Notes under the pieces: model-generated
What the model was told of the DNA's origin: nothing
The model's database searches: none
What the model saw: only the letters and a program-made list of their open reading frames with translations
Part shown: piece after piece, positions 17,166-25,753 of the stretch
How positions within the stretch are numbered: the stretch's first letter is position 1
Layout: each line of letters begins with the position of its first letter
Position numbers and translations under genes: made by a program
From: Nocardioides rotundus
GTDB lineage: Bacteria > Actinomycetota > Actinomycetes > Propionibacteriales > Nocardioidaceae
Direction: 5' to 3'
Length of the DNA: 64,000 nt
NCBI RefSeq assembly: GCF_019931675.1
Contig: NZ_CP082922.1
Location: 248,001 to 312,000 of the forward strand

Positions 17166-18214
17166 CCGACCTTGCCCGCCGCGGTGTCGATCAGGTCGAA
17201 GTAGTCGTCGATCCCCCACGGGATCGACAGCGGCGAGGGATTGGCCTGGGCCGCGATCGGGGTGTTGTCCTCCAGGACCACGACCGAGCCGCGCTGGATC
17301 GCCGGGACCTTCGAGAGCAGGGGGTCCTTCTTCAGCGCCGGCATCAGCTCGTCGGTGCCGTAGGCGATGATCACGTCGACGTCGTCGAGCTTGCCGGCCT
17401 CCTCGGCGCTGATCGTGGAGTAGTACTCCTCGGTGCCCTCCGAGGCGTCCTCGACGACCTTCGGGTGCTCCATGCCGTAGTCCTCCAGGAAGGCGGGCCG
17501 CGGGTCGTGGGAGGTGTAGAACCCGACCTGGCTGAGGTCGCTGGGGTCGAGGCTGGCGAACATGACGGTCTTGCCCTTCATGTCCGGGCGGTCCGCCACG
17601 GCCTTCTTGACCTGCTTGTCCAGGTCGTCGTTGAGACGCTCGCCCTCGGCCTCCATGCCCATCGCCTCGGCGTCCATCTCGACCATGTCCTCCAGGGACG
17701 TGCCCCAGGCCTGGTCGGGGTAGGCGACGACCGGCGCGATCTTGGACAGCGTGTCGTACTCCTCCTGGGTGATGCCGGAGTAGGCGGCCAGGATCACGTC
17801 GGGACGGGAGTCGGCGACGGCCTCGAAGTCGATGCCCTCGGACTCGTCGTAGAGCGTCGGGGTCTTCGCGCCCAACTCGGTGAGCTTCTCCTCCACCCAG
17901 GGCAGCACGCCGTCGCCGTCGTCGTCGCCGTAGGTCACCTCGGCCATGCCGACCGGCACGATGCCCAGCGCGAGCGGCACCTCCTGGTTGGCCCAGGCGA
18001 CGGTGGCGACCCGCTCGGGCTTCGCCTCGATCGTGGTCTCGCCGAAGGCGTGCTCGATGGTCACCGGGAACTGCCCGGAGCCGGAGTCGGAGCCAGCGGC
18101 CGAACCCCCGTTCCCGTCGCTGGCGTCCGAGCTCCCGCAGGCGGCGAGCAGCAGGGTCGCCGCTCCGCTTGCCGCGACGACGCCGAGGCGGCGCCGGGTC
18201 AGGGTGAAAGACAT
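17162..18214 (-). CDS. Iron-siderophore substrate-binding lipoprotein
   Basis: A 350-residue periplasmic-binding-protein-like lipoprotein of the FepB/FecB type. A Tat-like RRR pair precedes a hydrophobic segment and the lipobox LLLAAC, with Cys 26 as the lipid attachment site, followed by a Ser/Gly/Asp linker. The mature part has the class-III layout with ERVATVAWANQEVPLALG and DVIIAYG. It captures the ferric siderophore outside the membrane and delivers it to the two downstream permeases. It starts 50 bases after the siderophore-interacting protein gene in the same operon. Confidence 0.94.
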   Translation of the reverse strand: MSFTLTRRRLGVVAASGAATLLLAACGSSDASDGNGGSAAGSDSGSGQFPVTIEHAFGETTIEAKPERVATVAWANQEVPLALGIVPVGMAEVTYGDDDGDGVLPWVEEKLTELGAKTPTLYDESEGIDFEAVADSRPDVILAAYSGITQEEYDTLSKIAPVVAYPDQAWGTSLEDMVEMDAEAMGMEAEGERLNDDLDKQVKKAVADRPDMKGKTVMFASLDPSDLSQVGFYTSHDPRPAFLEDYGMEHPKVVEDASEGTEEYYSTISAEEAGKLDDVDVIIAYGTDELMPALKKDPLLSKVPAIQRGSVVVLEDNTPIAAQANPSPLSIPWGIDDYFDLIDTAAGKVG

Positions 18215-18264
18215 GATGCTCCGTTCAGATTGCCGTGGTTGAGGGAGAAGGGCCGCCGGGGCGG

Positions 18265-19101
18265 TCAGCCCTTCATCGCGACGCCTTCGCGCCAGTAGCC
18301 CATGAAGGCCACCTGCCGCCGGTCGAGCCCGACCTCGCGGACCAGGTGCCGGCGGATGGACGTGACGGTCCGGGACTCGCCGGCGACCCACACGTAGAGG
18401 TCGTCTCCGGGCTTCGGCTCGGGCTCGTCGGGGATCTCCTCGCCCGAGGAGGAGTAGCGGGGGGTCTCCCACAGGTCGGGGTCGACCTCGAGGTCGGTCG
18501 GGCGCGCGGACGCGAGAGCCCCGACGGGGACCCGCAGCTCGTGGTGGGCCTGCACGGCCGCCAACAGCTCCGCGCCGTAGCGCGCCTCGTCCCGCGGGAG
18601 CCAGCGGACCTCGACCCCGGCGGGGGCGTCGATGGGGAGGATGTCGGCGGCGCTGGGGATCTCGAGGTACGCCGTACCGACGACGTCGCGGTCGACCTGC
18701 TCGAGGATCGCCGAGATCGCCGGGACCGCGGTCTCGTCGCCGGCCAGCAGGATCCTGGCGGCGTCACCGGGCTCGTACTCGATGCCGCCGAAGAACTCGC
18801 CGCGGCGCGGCGCGATGATGCCGACCCGGTCGCCGACCTCGGCGGTGGCGGCCCAGCGCGAGGCCGGGCCGGAGGCACCGGGCTCGAGGTGCAGGACGAA
18901 GTCGACGACCAGACGGGGGCCCGGTCGGACCGCGCGAACCGTATAGGTGCGCATCACGCCGTCGAAGAGCAGCTTGATCCGCTGGTCCAGGGTGGGACCG
19001 TCGACCCCGAAGTCGGCGAGGTCGTCGCCGCCGAGCTCGACGCGCAGGAAGGTCGGGGAGATGCGCTCCACGGCCGTCACGACCGCCTCGCCCTTGATCA
19101 T
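18265..19101 (-). CDS. Siderophore-interacting FAD protein (ferric-siderophore reductase)
   Basis: A 278-residue SIP/ViuB-family flavoprotein that reduces imported ferric siderophore in the cytoplasm to release iron. The FAD-binding motif RTYTVR (residues 51-56) and the NAD(P)H-side block LLAGDETAVPAISAIL are clear, as is WVAGESRTVTSIRRHL near the C-terminus. The ATG follows AAGGGGACGGGACC. It is the first gene of the transporter operon, and the DtxR/IdeR-type box lies just upstream, so iron-repressed expression is expected. Confidence 0.94.
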   Translation of the reverse strand: MIKGEAVVTAVERISPTFLRVELGGDDLADFGVDGPTLDQRIKLLFDGVMRTYTVRAVRPGPRLVVDFVLHLEPGASGPASRWAATAEVGDRVGIIAPRRGEFFGGIEYEPGDAARILLAGDETAVPAISAILEQVDRDVVGTAYLEIPSAADILPIDAPAGVEVRWLPRDEARYGAELLAAVQAHHELRVPVGALASARPTDLEVDPDLWETPRYSSSGEEIPDEPEPKPGDDLYVWVAGESRTVTSIRRHLVREVGLDRRQVAFMGYWREGVAMKG

Positions 19102-19125
19102 GGTCCCGTCCCCTTCCGTGGTTAC

Positions 19126-19144
19126 TTAGGTAAGGCTTACCTGT
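19126..19144. promoter_or_regulatory. Iron box (DtxR/IdeR-type operator)
   Basis: TTAGGTAAGGCTTACCTGT matches the 19-base DtxR/IdeR consensus TTAGGTTAGSCTAACCTAA at most positions and sits 25 bases upstream of the siderophore operon start. It predicts Fe(II)-dependent repression of all five genes. The regulator itself is not in the window. Confidence 0.88.
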
Positions 19145-19263
19145 TCTCGGCAATTGTGCAACACGGCCGTTTGCTAATGGGGATCGGGGTGGGGCCAGCC
19201 GGCCCCCGGGGCTGGGGGCGTCTGCCTACGGTGGCGCCGTCCTCCCCCTAACGAAAGGCAGTG

Positions 19264-19695
19264 ATGAGCAGACTTCTCGTGCAGCACCCGCCCCAGTCGA
19301 TGCGAGACCTGGGCCTGTTGATCGTCCGCGTGACGGTCGGCCTGGTCCTGGTCGCGCACGGATGGCAGAAGCTGCAGCAGGGCCCCGCGGCGGTCGCCGA
19401 GGGCTTCGCCGCGATGGGCATCCCCGCTCCCGAGCTGGCCGCCTGGTTCGCGCTCAGCGTGGAGCTGGTCGGTGGCGCGCTGCTGGTGCTCGGACTGCTG
19501 ACTCCGCTCATGGGTGTGCTCGTCGCCGCCGACATGGCGGGTGCGTGGTGGTTCGCGCACCGTGGCAACGGGGTCTTCGTGTCCGAGGGCGGCGGCGAGC
19601 TGGCGTGGATCATCGGCGCGGTGGCGGTCACCCTCGTGCTCGCCGGTGCCGGCCGTTTCTCCGTCGACCGGGCGCTGGCACGCTCAGGCGAGTGA
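19264..19695 (+). CDS. DoxX family membrane protein
   Basis: A 143-residue integral membrane protein with four hydrophobic helices and the DoxX signature LIVRVTVGLVLVAHGWQKL, then PELAAWFALSVELVGGALLV. DoxX-family proteins are linked to thiol/redox balance in actinobacteria, but the biochemical role is unsettled. A GTG three bases upstream of the ATG could also be used. The ATG has the better spacing from AAAGG. Confidence 0.87.
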   Translation: MSRLLVQHPPQSMRDLGLLIVRVTVGLVLVAHGWQKLQQGPAAVAEGFAAMGIPAPELAAWFALSVELVGGALLVLGLLTPLMGVLVAADMAGAWWFAHRGNGVFVSEGGGELAWIIGAVAVTLVLAGAGRFSVDRALARSGE

Positions 19696-19701
19696 GGCTC
19701 G

Positions 19702-19735
19702 GGGGTACGGCGGTCAGCGCAGGCCGCCGTACCCC
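19702..19735. terminator. Hairpin between convergent doxX and the 507-residue gene
   Basis: GGGGTACGGCGG (19702-19713) and CCGCCGTACCCC (19724-19735) form a perfect 12-base stem with a 10-base loop. The hairpin overlaps the last codons of the minus-strand gene and probably terminates both transcripts. Confidence 0.6.
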
Positions 19736-21237
19736 AGCACCGCCGCCAGGCCGAGGGCCGAGCGCGGTGCGAACGCGGCGCGCCACAGCCCGCCGTGCAC
19801 GGCGTCGCGCGCCTCGGCCTGCCACGGCTCGTCCGCGCGCGGCGGGTCGGTCATCAGGTCGTGCACGAGCAGGGCGGCCATCAGGACCCGCGTGGTGTCG
19901 GGCTCGAAGACCTCCACGCCGAACCGGTGGGCGCCGGCGTAGGCCGCGGCGAGGGCCTTGTTCTTGACCACCGAGCGGGTGCGGGTGGGCGGCGCGACGT
20001 TCATCGAGGTACGGCGTCCCTCGGCCCGCTCCGCGGTCGCCCGCCACCGGTGGATCCGCTTGCCGAGCGCGTAGTTGGGGCCCTGCTGCGGCACCAGGCT
20101 GTCGCAGATGCCGGGGTCGGCGCCGGGCAGGTAGGCCCGCGCCAGGAGGCGGCCGCCGGTCATCCCGCGCAGCATCCGGCCGGGGCCGCGCGCGACCCGG
20201 CCGCGGGTCTCGTAGTTGCGCACCGACTGGGCCACCGCCTCAGGCGGGACGGCGAACACGTCGGTGGGGGTGGCCATGAACGCCAGCACCGTGTCCGGGC
20301 GCCGAGCCGTCAGCCGCGTCGCCAGGGCGTCGCTGGCCGCGGAGAGCCGCAGGTTGGTGCCGCCGTCGGCGTAGACGTAGTTGCCCAGCACGAGGTCGTC
20401 GCCGTCGAGCGCGTCGACCCAGGCGGCGACCCGCGGCAGGTCGGTGAGCAGGTCCAGCCCCGCCCGTCCGGTGTCCGGGGCGCCGCCGGGGGTGTGGAGG
20501 GGGACCAGCAACCTGCCGGCCGACGCGGCCGCCTGGGCGACCACCCGCGACCACAGCTGCTCGCGGGGCAGGTCGACGCCGGCGACCGTGGCGCCCCAGT
20601 CGAGCAGGACGGGTGTCGGCCCGATCTCGGAGCCGGCGCCGAGTGCGACCACGGTGCGGCCCCGCAGGGAGAGCCAATCGGGGTTGACCGCCACGTCGCG
20701 TACGGCGGCCGCCGCCGACGGCTCGAGCACGCCGTCCTCCTCCCAGCGGTCCAGCTGGGCGGCGAGGTCGGAGCCGGCCAGCAGCCGGCCGCGATAGGGG
20801 ATCGCCAATTCGCGCGCCGGCTCTCCGGACCCTTCGACGGTGAGGGTGTCGGGTGTCTCTGCGGGCTGGTCGAGCGCGGCGGCGAGCGTGGTCTCGCCGC
20901 CGTGCGGCTCCCGCCCCTGTCGCCGGTCGAGCCCCCCTCGCCGGTCGAGCCTGTCGAGACCTCCGCCCCGCCAGACCATCCGACCCGCGACGGAGTCCAG
21001 GCCCGCCCGGACGGAGGCGACCGCGCCCTCGGGCCGGCCGATCCCCGCCTCGACCAGGCGCCGGAAGTGGAGGAGGTAGCCGCTGCGCCAGCTGGTCTCC
21101 CCGCGCGCGGACCGGGCCCCGACCGGGTCCAGCGGGTCGAGCGCGTCGCCGACGACGGCGCGGCCGAAGGCCGACGTACTCCTGCCGCCGTCGGCCTCGG
21201 GGAAGTCGACACCGGTGCTCTGGGTCTCCTCAGCCAT
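19714..21237 (-). CDS. Conserved protein of unknown function with a Rossmann-like core
   Basis: A 507-residue cytoplasmic protein. The clearest feature is a nucleotide-binding-like segment near residues 192-228, reading TVVALGAGSEIGPTPVLLDW, then GATVAGVDLPRE, which looks like a dehydrogenase Rossmann beta-alpha-beta. I cannot name the family. Around residues 90-130 there is a low-complexity insert (GGLDRLDRRGGLDRR) encoded by a dispersed palindromic repeat. The start lies 10 bases after the PucR gene stop on the same strand, so it may be in the same transcript. The ATG was preferred over a TTG three codons upstream. Confidence 0.7.
   Translation of the reverse strand: MAEETQSTGVDFPEADGGRSTSAFGRAVVGDALDPLDPVGARSARGETSWRSGYLLHFRRLVEAGIGRPEGAVASVRAGLDSVAGRMVWRGGGLDRLDRRGGLDRRQGREPHGGETTLAAALDQPAETPDTLTVEGSGEPARELAIPYRGRLLAGSDLAAQLDRWEEDGVLEPSAAAAVRDVAVNPDWLSLRGRTVVALGAGSEIGPTPVLLDWGATVAGVDLPREQLWSRVVAQAAASAGRLLVPLHTPGGAPDTGRAGLDLLTDLPRVAAWVDALDGDDLVLGNYVYADGGTNLRLSAASDALATRLTARRPDTVLAFMATPTDVFAVPPEAVAQSVRNYETRGRVARGPGRMLRGMTGGRLLARAYLPGADPGICDSLVPQQGPNYALGKRIHRWRATAERAEGRRTSMNVAPPTRTRSVVKNKALAAAYAGAHRFGVEVFEPDTTRVLMAALLVHDLMTDPPRADEPWQAEARDAVHGGLWRAAFAPRSALGLAAVLGYGGLR
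20943..20961. repeat. Dispersed 19-base palindromic repeat, copy 2, inside a coding sequence
   Basis: Identical to 11244-11262. Here it lies inside the 507-residue gene, preceded at 20925 by a partial related copy (GGTCGAG). It adds Leu-Asp-Arg-rich residues without breaking the frame. Confidence 0.7.
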
Positions 21238-21247
21238 ACCCGGCAAC

Positions 21248-22456
21248 CTAGCCGTTGCCGCCGGCGGCTCCGAGCGCCAGGACGAGCTCGAGGACGACGT
21301 GCGGGTCCTCCAACCGGTCGCCGTAGAGGTCCCGCAGCTGCCCCACGCGGTAGCGCACCGTCTGCGGGTGCACGAACAGCGCGGCGGCTACCTCCTCGCG
21401 TCGCCCCTGGTGCAGCAGCCAGGCCCGCAGCGTTTCTTCCAGCTTGGCCCGCTGGGTCGGGGTGAGGTCGGCCATCGGCGCCAGCGCCCGCTCGCGCAGG
21501 TCGGCCAGGGCGTCCCGGTCCGCGCCGAGCACCAGCGCGGCCAGGTGCTCCTCGGTGTCGAGCGCCGCGCCGTCGTCGGCGCCGGGCAGGCTCAGGCCGC
21601 GCAGGGCTCGGAGGTACGACGCCCGCGCGGCCTCCCAGGGCCGGGTCGGTCCCACCACGGCATGCCGGCCGGCCAGATCGCGCAGCAGCCGTCGCCGGGT
21701 CCGCGCGGTGACGCCCGGCACCAGCAGCACGGTCAGCCCTCGGTCGGAGGGGAGCCCCGGCGGGTCCTCCGCGGCCTGCAGCGACCGCGGGTCCAAGACG
21801 GTCAGCGCCGGCCGCGCCTGGGATTCGGAGAGCACCACCGCCGTCAGGGTGCGGGGCGGCGTCCAGTCCGCCCGCTCGGCGGCGGCCACCAGCGCGTCGT
21901 GCGGCTCACCGCGCAGGAGCGCCTGCGCCAGCCGGTCGAGGTAGCGCTCGCGCACCCGGCCGGTGGTCGCCAGCTCGTCGGCGTGCCCGGCCACCGAGGC
22001 CGCCGAGAGCTCGTCGATGTAGGCGAAGACCAGCTCGGCGAACCTGGCCAGCGTGTCGGCGGGCACCCCCTCGGCCACCGCGGTCTGGGCCAGCTCGCGC
22101 CAGGCCACCCGTGCCCCGACCCGATAGGCGGCGAGCAGGTCGTCCGCCGTACGCCCGCTGCGGGCCTCGCCCCGCCCCAGCGCGTAGGCGCCCTCGATGG
22201 CCGGGGACAGCGGCGAGCCGGGGTCGCGCTCGTGGTGGCCGCGCTGGGCCACCCGGAGGAAGCCGGCCAGCGCCATCTGGACCGCGTTCTCGATCGTGGC
22301 GCCCATCGGTCCGCCGAAGGCATCGCGGTAGGACGCGACCTCGGCCATCACCGCCTCGATCGTGGTGGTCGCGACCTCCGGCAGGCGCGAGCGGAGGACG
22401 TGCACGACGGTCGTGTCGAGCCGGATCGGCTCGCCGTCGCCGACCGCCTCCGGCAT
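21248..22456 (-). CDS. PucR family transcriptional regulator
   Basis: A 402-residue regulator with the CdaR/PucR C-terminal helix-turn-helix (about residues 345-395: TLRAWLLHQGRREEVAAALF, then VHPQTVRYRVGQLRDLYG). The N-terminal half is helical with YALGRGEARSGRTADDLLAA, then YRVGARVAWRELA, as in the RsbT/PucR-type regulators common in actinobacteria. It is divergent from the ferredoxin reductase-desaturase pair, so it most likely controls membrane fatty-acid desaturation (inference). AGGAG precedes the ATG. Confidence 0.9.
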   Translation of the reverse strand: MPEAVGDGEPIRLDTTVVHVLRSRLPEVATTTIEAVMAEVASYRDAFGGPMGATIENAVQMALAGFLRVAQRGHHERDPGSPLSPAIEGAYALGRGEARSGRTADDLLAAYRVGARVAWRELAQTAVAEGVPADTLARFAELVFAYIDELSAASVAGHADELATTGRVRERYLDRLAQALLRGEPHDALVAAAERADWTPPRTLTAVVLSESQARPALTVLDPRSLQAAEDPPGLPSDRGLTVLLVPGVTARTRRRLLRDLAGRHAVVGPTRPWEAARASYLRALRGLSLPGADDGAALDTEEHLAALVLGADRDALADLRERALAPMADLTPTQRAKLEETLRAWLLHQGRREEVAAALFVHPQTVRYRVGQLRDLYGDRLEDPHVVLELVLALGAAGGNG

Positions 22457-22482
22457 ATTTGTCTCCTGTGAACAAAGAAGTG

Positions 22483-22495
22483 GGTGAGATTCACC
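22483..22495. promoter_or_regulatory. Candidate operator between pucR-like gene and desaturase operon
   Basis: GGTGA-GAT-TCACC is a perfect short inverted repeat in the middle of the 87-base divergent gap, within the span expected for both promoters. It is a candidate site for the PucR protein or a fatty-acid regulator. Confidence 0.35.
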
Positions 22496-22543
22496 TGACC
22501 TGGTCATGAATCTACCCGGTCCGGACGGGCAGAGTGAACCCTG

Positions 22544-23665
22544 ATGACCAGCACACTCGACGCTCCCTTCCGCGGCCGCCGCCTGCGCGACCGCGCGATG
22601 CGCGTTGCCGAGGCCGCGACCACCCCGATCGCGCCCGCGGACTTCCTCGACCTGTTCGCCCCGCTGCGCTCCGGCGCGGACCTGCGCGGCCGGATCGAGG
22701 AGATCCACCCCGAGACCCGCGACGCGGCCACCATCGTGATCCGGCCCGGCGCCGACTGGGCCGGCCACGTGCCGGGTCAGTACCTCCGGATCGGCATCGA
22801 CGTCGACGGCGTCCGTCAGTGGCGCGCCTACTCGCTGACTCACGGCCCGCGCCGCGACGGCCGGATCTCGATCACCGTCAAGGCCGTGCCCGGCGGCGTG
22901 GTGAGCAACCACCTGGTGCACGAGGCACGCCCCGGCACCCTGGTCCACTTGGAGCAGGCGGCCGGCGAGTTCGTCCTGCCGCCCGCCGGTGGCAAGTTCC
23001 TCTTCGTCACCGCCGGCTCCGGCATCACGCCGGTCATCGGGATGCTGCGCAACCTCTACCCCTCCACCGACTCGGGTGTGCTCCGGCTGCCGCGCAGCGA
23101 GGTCCACGACATCGTCGTGGTGCACGTGGCGCCCACCGAGCCCGACTCGATCTTCGCCCGCGACCTGCGCGCGCTCGCCGACTCCGGCGCGGTCCGCCTC
23201 GTCGCGAGGTACGACGACACCCACGGCATCCTCGACGTGGCCGACCTGGCCACGCTAGTGCCCGACCTGGCGGAGCGCCGTACCTTCGCGTGCGGCCCCG
23301 CCGGCCTGCTGGACGCGCTCGCCGCGCACCACGAGGCCGCCGGGCTGGAGCTCTCCACCGAGCAGTTCCGCCCCGCCCGGGTCGAGGCCGGCGAGGGCGG
23401 CACCGTCACCTTCGGCGGCGCCGGCAAGGACGTCGAGGTGGACGGTGCCCAGCCGATCCTGGACGCGGCCGAGGAGGCCGGCGTCCTCATGCCCAGCGGC
23501 TGCCGGATGGGCATCTGCATGGGCTGCGTGATCCCGATGACCGAGGGCTCGGTGCGCGACCTGCGCAACGGCGAGGTCACCACCGCCATCCCCGGCGAGT
23601 CCGGCGCGATCAAGGTGCAGACCTGCATCAACACCGCCGCCGGCCCCTGCCACTTCGACCACTGA
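22544..23665 (+). CDS. Ferredoxin reductase with C-terminal 2Fe-2S domain (desaturase electron donor)
   Basis: A 373-residue flavo-iron-sulfur oxidoreductase. The order is an FAD domain (WRAYSLTHGPRRDG), an NAD(P)H domain (FLFVTAGSGITPVIGMLRNL), then a plant-type ferredoxin domain with cysteines 320, 325 and 328 in CRMGICMGC and a fourth near 361 (VQTCINTA). It resembles Rv3230c, which supplies electrons to DesA3 in Mycobacterium tuberculosis. The desaturase starts 31 bases downstream, so the pair should form a NAD(P)H-driven acyl desaturase system at the membrane. Confidence 0.92.
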   Translation: MTSTLDAPFRGRRLRDRAMRVAEAATTPIAPADFLDLFAPLRSGADLRGRIEEIHPETRDAATIVIRPGADWAGHVPGQYLRIGIDVDGVRQWRAYSLTHGPRRDGRISITVKAVPGGVVSNHLVHEARPGTLVHLEQAAGEFVLPPAGGKFLFVTAGSGITPVIGMLRNLYPSTDSGVLRLPRSEVHDIVVVHVAPTEPDSIFARDLRALADSGAVRLVARYDDTHGILDVADLATLVPDLAERRTFACGPAGLLDALAAHHEAAGLELSTEQFRPARVEAGEGGTVTFGGAGKDVEVDGAQPILDAAEEAGVLMPSGCRMGICMGCVIPMTEGSVRDLRNGEVTTAIPGESGAIKVQTCINTAAGPCHFDH

Positions 23666-23696
23666 CTCCCGACCGACTCCCCACGAAGGAGACGCC

Positions 23697-24941
23697 ATGA
23701 CCGCGATCCAGAAGAAGCCCGAGAACCCGATCGAGCACCTCACGCCGGAGGACATCGAGCAGCTCGGCTACGAGCTCGACCAGATCCGCCAGGACGTGAT
23801 CGACAGCCGCGGCGCCTCGGACGCGCACTACATCCGCACCGTCATCAAGACCCAGCGCTACCTCGAGCTCGGCTCCCGCGCCGTCCTCCTCTTCTCCGCC
23901 TTCCCGCCCGCCTTCGTCGCCGGCACCGCGGGCCTGTCGCTGGCCAAGATCCTGGACAACATGGAGATCGGCCACAACATCCTGCACGGCCAGTGGGACT
24001 GGATGCGCGACCCGAAGATCCACTCCTCCACCTGGGACTGGGACAACGCCACCCCGGCCGAGCAGTGGAAGCACTCGCACAACGAGCTGCACCACACGTA
24101 CACGAACGTGATCGGCAAGGACAACGACCTCGGCTACGGCATCATGCGCGTGGACGAGGACCAGCCGTGGCACCCGTTCTTCCTGGCCCAGCCGGTGTGG
24201 TGCTTCATCAACGCGGTCTTCTTTGAGTACGGCATCGCCGCCTACGACCTCGACCTGGGTGCTGCGATCAAGAAGAAGCAGACCAAGGACCCGGAGTTCC
24301 GCCGCCGCGCCAAGCAGGTGCTCGGCAAGATCCGCAAGCAGGTCACCAAGGACTACGTCGTCCACCCGGCACTGTCGATCGTGACCGGCTCCGCGCTCAC
24401 CACCCTCGCGGCCAACTTCACCGCCAACGTGGTGCGCAACCTCTGGTCGAACTCGGTCATCCTCTGCGGTCACTTCCCCGAGGGCGTGGAGACCTTCGAG
24501 AAGCGGTCGATCGACGGCGAGACCCGCGGTGAGTGGTATGTCCGGCAGATGCTCGGCTCGGCCAACATCTCCGGCTCCAAGGCCATGCACATCATGACCG
24601 GCAACCTGTCGCACCAGATCGAGCACCACCTCTTCCCCGACCTGCCCAGCAACCGGTACGCCGAGATCGCGCCGCGGGTCAAGGAGCTGTTCGACAAGTA
24701 CGACCTCAACTACCACTCCGCTCCGCTGCCGCAGCAGGTCTACTCGGCCTGGCACAAGGTCTTCCGGCTGTCCCTGCCCAACAACTGGCTGGACACCACC
24801 GACCGGAGCAACCTGCCCGAGCAGGTGAAGATCCTGTGGGCGATGACCACCAAGGGTCCCCGCGTGCGCCGTGCCGCGCAGGCGCGACTGAACCAGCAGG
24901 CCCGCCGCAAGGCGGCCGCCGGCCTGCTGCCCGCCGCCTGA
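23697..24941 (+). CDS. Membrane fatty acid (acyl-CoA) desaturase, DesA3-like
   Basis: A 414-residue integral membrane di-iron desaturase. All three histidine boxes are present: GHNILHGQWDW (about residue 92), HSHNELHHTYTN (about 125) and HQIEHHLFPD (about 305). Hydrophobic pairs separate the boxes. The ATG follows AAGGAGACGCC. With the upstream reductase it should introduce a cis double bond, probably delta-9, into acyl chains and so adjust membrane fluidity. Substrate chain length cannot be told from sequence. Confidence 0.94.
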   Translation: MTAIQKKPENPIEHLTPEDIEQLGYELDQIRQDVIDSRGASDAHYIRTVIKTQRYLELGSRAVLLFSAFPPAFVAGTAGLSLAKILDNMEIGHNILHGQWDWMRDPKIHSSTWDWDNATPAEQWKHSHNELHHTYTNVIGKDNDLGYGIMRVDEDQPWHPFFLAQPVWCFINAVFFEYGIAAYDLDLGAAIKKKQTKDPEFRRRAKQVLGKIRKQVTKDYVVHPALSIVTGSALTTLAANFTANVVRNLWSNSVILCGHFPEGVETFEKRSIDGETRGEWYVRQMLGSANISGSKAMHIMTGNLSHQIEHHLFPDLPSNRYAEIAPRVKELFDKYDLNYHSAPLPQQVYSAWHKVFRLSLPNNWLDTTDRSNLPEQVKILWAMTTKGPRVRRAAQARLNQQARRKAAAGLLPAA

Positions 24942-24959
24942 GGCGGGCTCCCTCCCGCG

Positions 24960-25020
24960 TAGTCCGCAGCCTGTCGTCGTCCCACTGGGGGGTGTACGGC
25001 GTGCGACAGGCTGCGGACTA
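24960..25020. terminator. Long hairpin between convergent desaturase and PTS EIIA
   Basis: Perfect 17-base arms at 24960-24976 (TAGTCCGCAGCCTGTCG) and 25004-25020 surround a 27-base loop. It lies between two convergent genes and probably terminates both. The length and the long loop resemble the repeats at 11143 and 36930. Confidence 0.6.
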
Positions 25021-25061
25021 TCGGTCCGGGTGCGTCTTCACCCGCCCGCCGACCGGGAGAC

Positions 25062-25514
25062 CTACGCCTCGACCGTGAAGAGCGGCTGCTTGGCCGAGAC
25101 CGGGCCGGGGGCGGGCAGGTCGAGCGAGTCGGGGGCGCGGTCCATCACCACGACCGGCACCTGGGGCGAGAGCCCGCGGGAGGTGACGAAGGTGGGGTCC
25201 CAGCGGACCATCCGGTCGCCGGCGACGACGGTGTGCCCCTCGACGGTGATCAGCTCGAAGCCCTCGCCGTCCAGCTTCACCGTGTCGATGCCCAGGTGCA
25301 CCAGCACCCCGAACCCGGCGTCGGTGAGCACCACGAACGCGTGCGGGTGCGCCTTGACCACCCGCCCGGAGACGGGGGAGAGCACGTACTGCCGCCCGTC
25401 CTCGGGGTCGATGAGCACGCCGGGGCCGACCATCTGCTGGGCGAAGACCGGGTCGACGGACTCCGCCACCGGGCGCAGCTGACCGCCGCAGGGTGCGAGG
25501 ACCTCCACGCTCAC
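25062..25514 (-). CDS. crr: PTS glucose-family EIIA component
   Basis: A 150-residue EIIA of the glucose/GlcNAc class. The phosphorylated His is H73 in VHLGIDTVKLDGEGF, and the second active-site His lies in HPHAF. It relays phosphate from HPr to EIIB. The GTG start overlaps the EIIB stop (GTGA). The membrane EIIC is in the opposite-facing operon across dasR, so the transporter is split between two divergent units. EI and HPr are not in the window. Confidence 0.93.
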   Translation of the reverse strand: MSVEVLAPCGGQLRPVAESVDPVFAQQMVGPGVLIDPEDGRQYVLSPVSGRVVKAHPHAFVVLTDAGFGVLVHLGIDTVKLDGEGFELITVEGHTVVAGDRMVRWDPTFVTSRGLSPQVPVVVMDRAPDSLDLPAPGPVSAKQPLFTVEA

Positions 25515-25741
25515 ATCAGGTCCTCGATGTCCTCGGCGAGGGTGTCGGCCTCCGGGCCCACCACCACCTGGATCACCGTGCCGGTCGCCATCACGCCGTG
25601 CGCGCCGGCGGCCTTGAGAGCCGCCTGGTCGACCTGCGAGGCGTCGTTGACCTCGGTCCGGAGGCGGGTGATGCACGCCTCCATCTCCACGATGTTGTCC
25701 GCGCCGCCGAGGCCCGCGAGGATCTGCTCCGCCTTGCTCAT
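25511..25741 (-). CDS. PTS glucose/GlcNAc-family EIIB component
   Basis: A free-standing 76-residue EIIB. The phosphorylated Cys is C23 in the motif EACITRLR, and the length matches single-domain NagF/MalX-type EIIB. It receives phosphate from EIIA and phosphorylates the sugar held by EIIC. It is translationally coupled to EIIA downstream and lies 12 bases after the SIS-domain gene. Confidence 0.93.
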   Translation of the reverse strand: MSKAEQILAGLGGADNIVEMEACITRLRTEVNDASQVDQAALKAAGAHGVMATGTVIQVVVGPEADTLAEDIEDLM

Positions 25742-25753
25742 GTTCTCTCTCCT

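Noticed and set aside
21238..21250. TAGGTT seven bases before the 507-residue gene as a leaderless promoter
   Set aside because: The hexamer contains the stop codon of the upstream PucR gene and the genes are 10 bases apart, so cotranscription explains the spacing.
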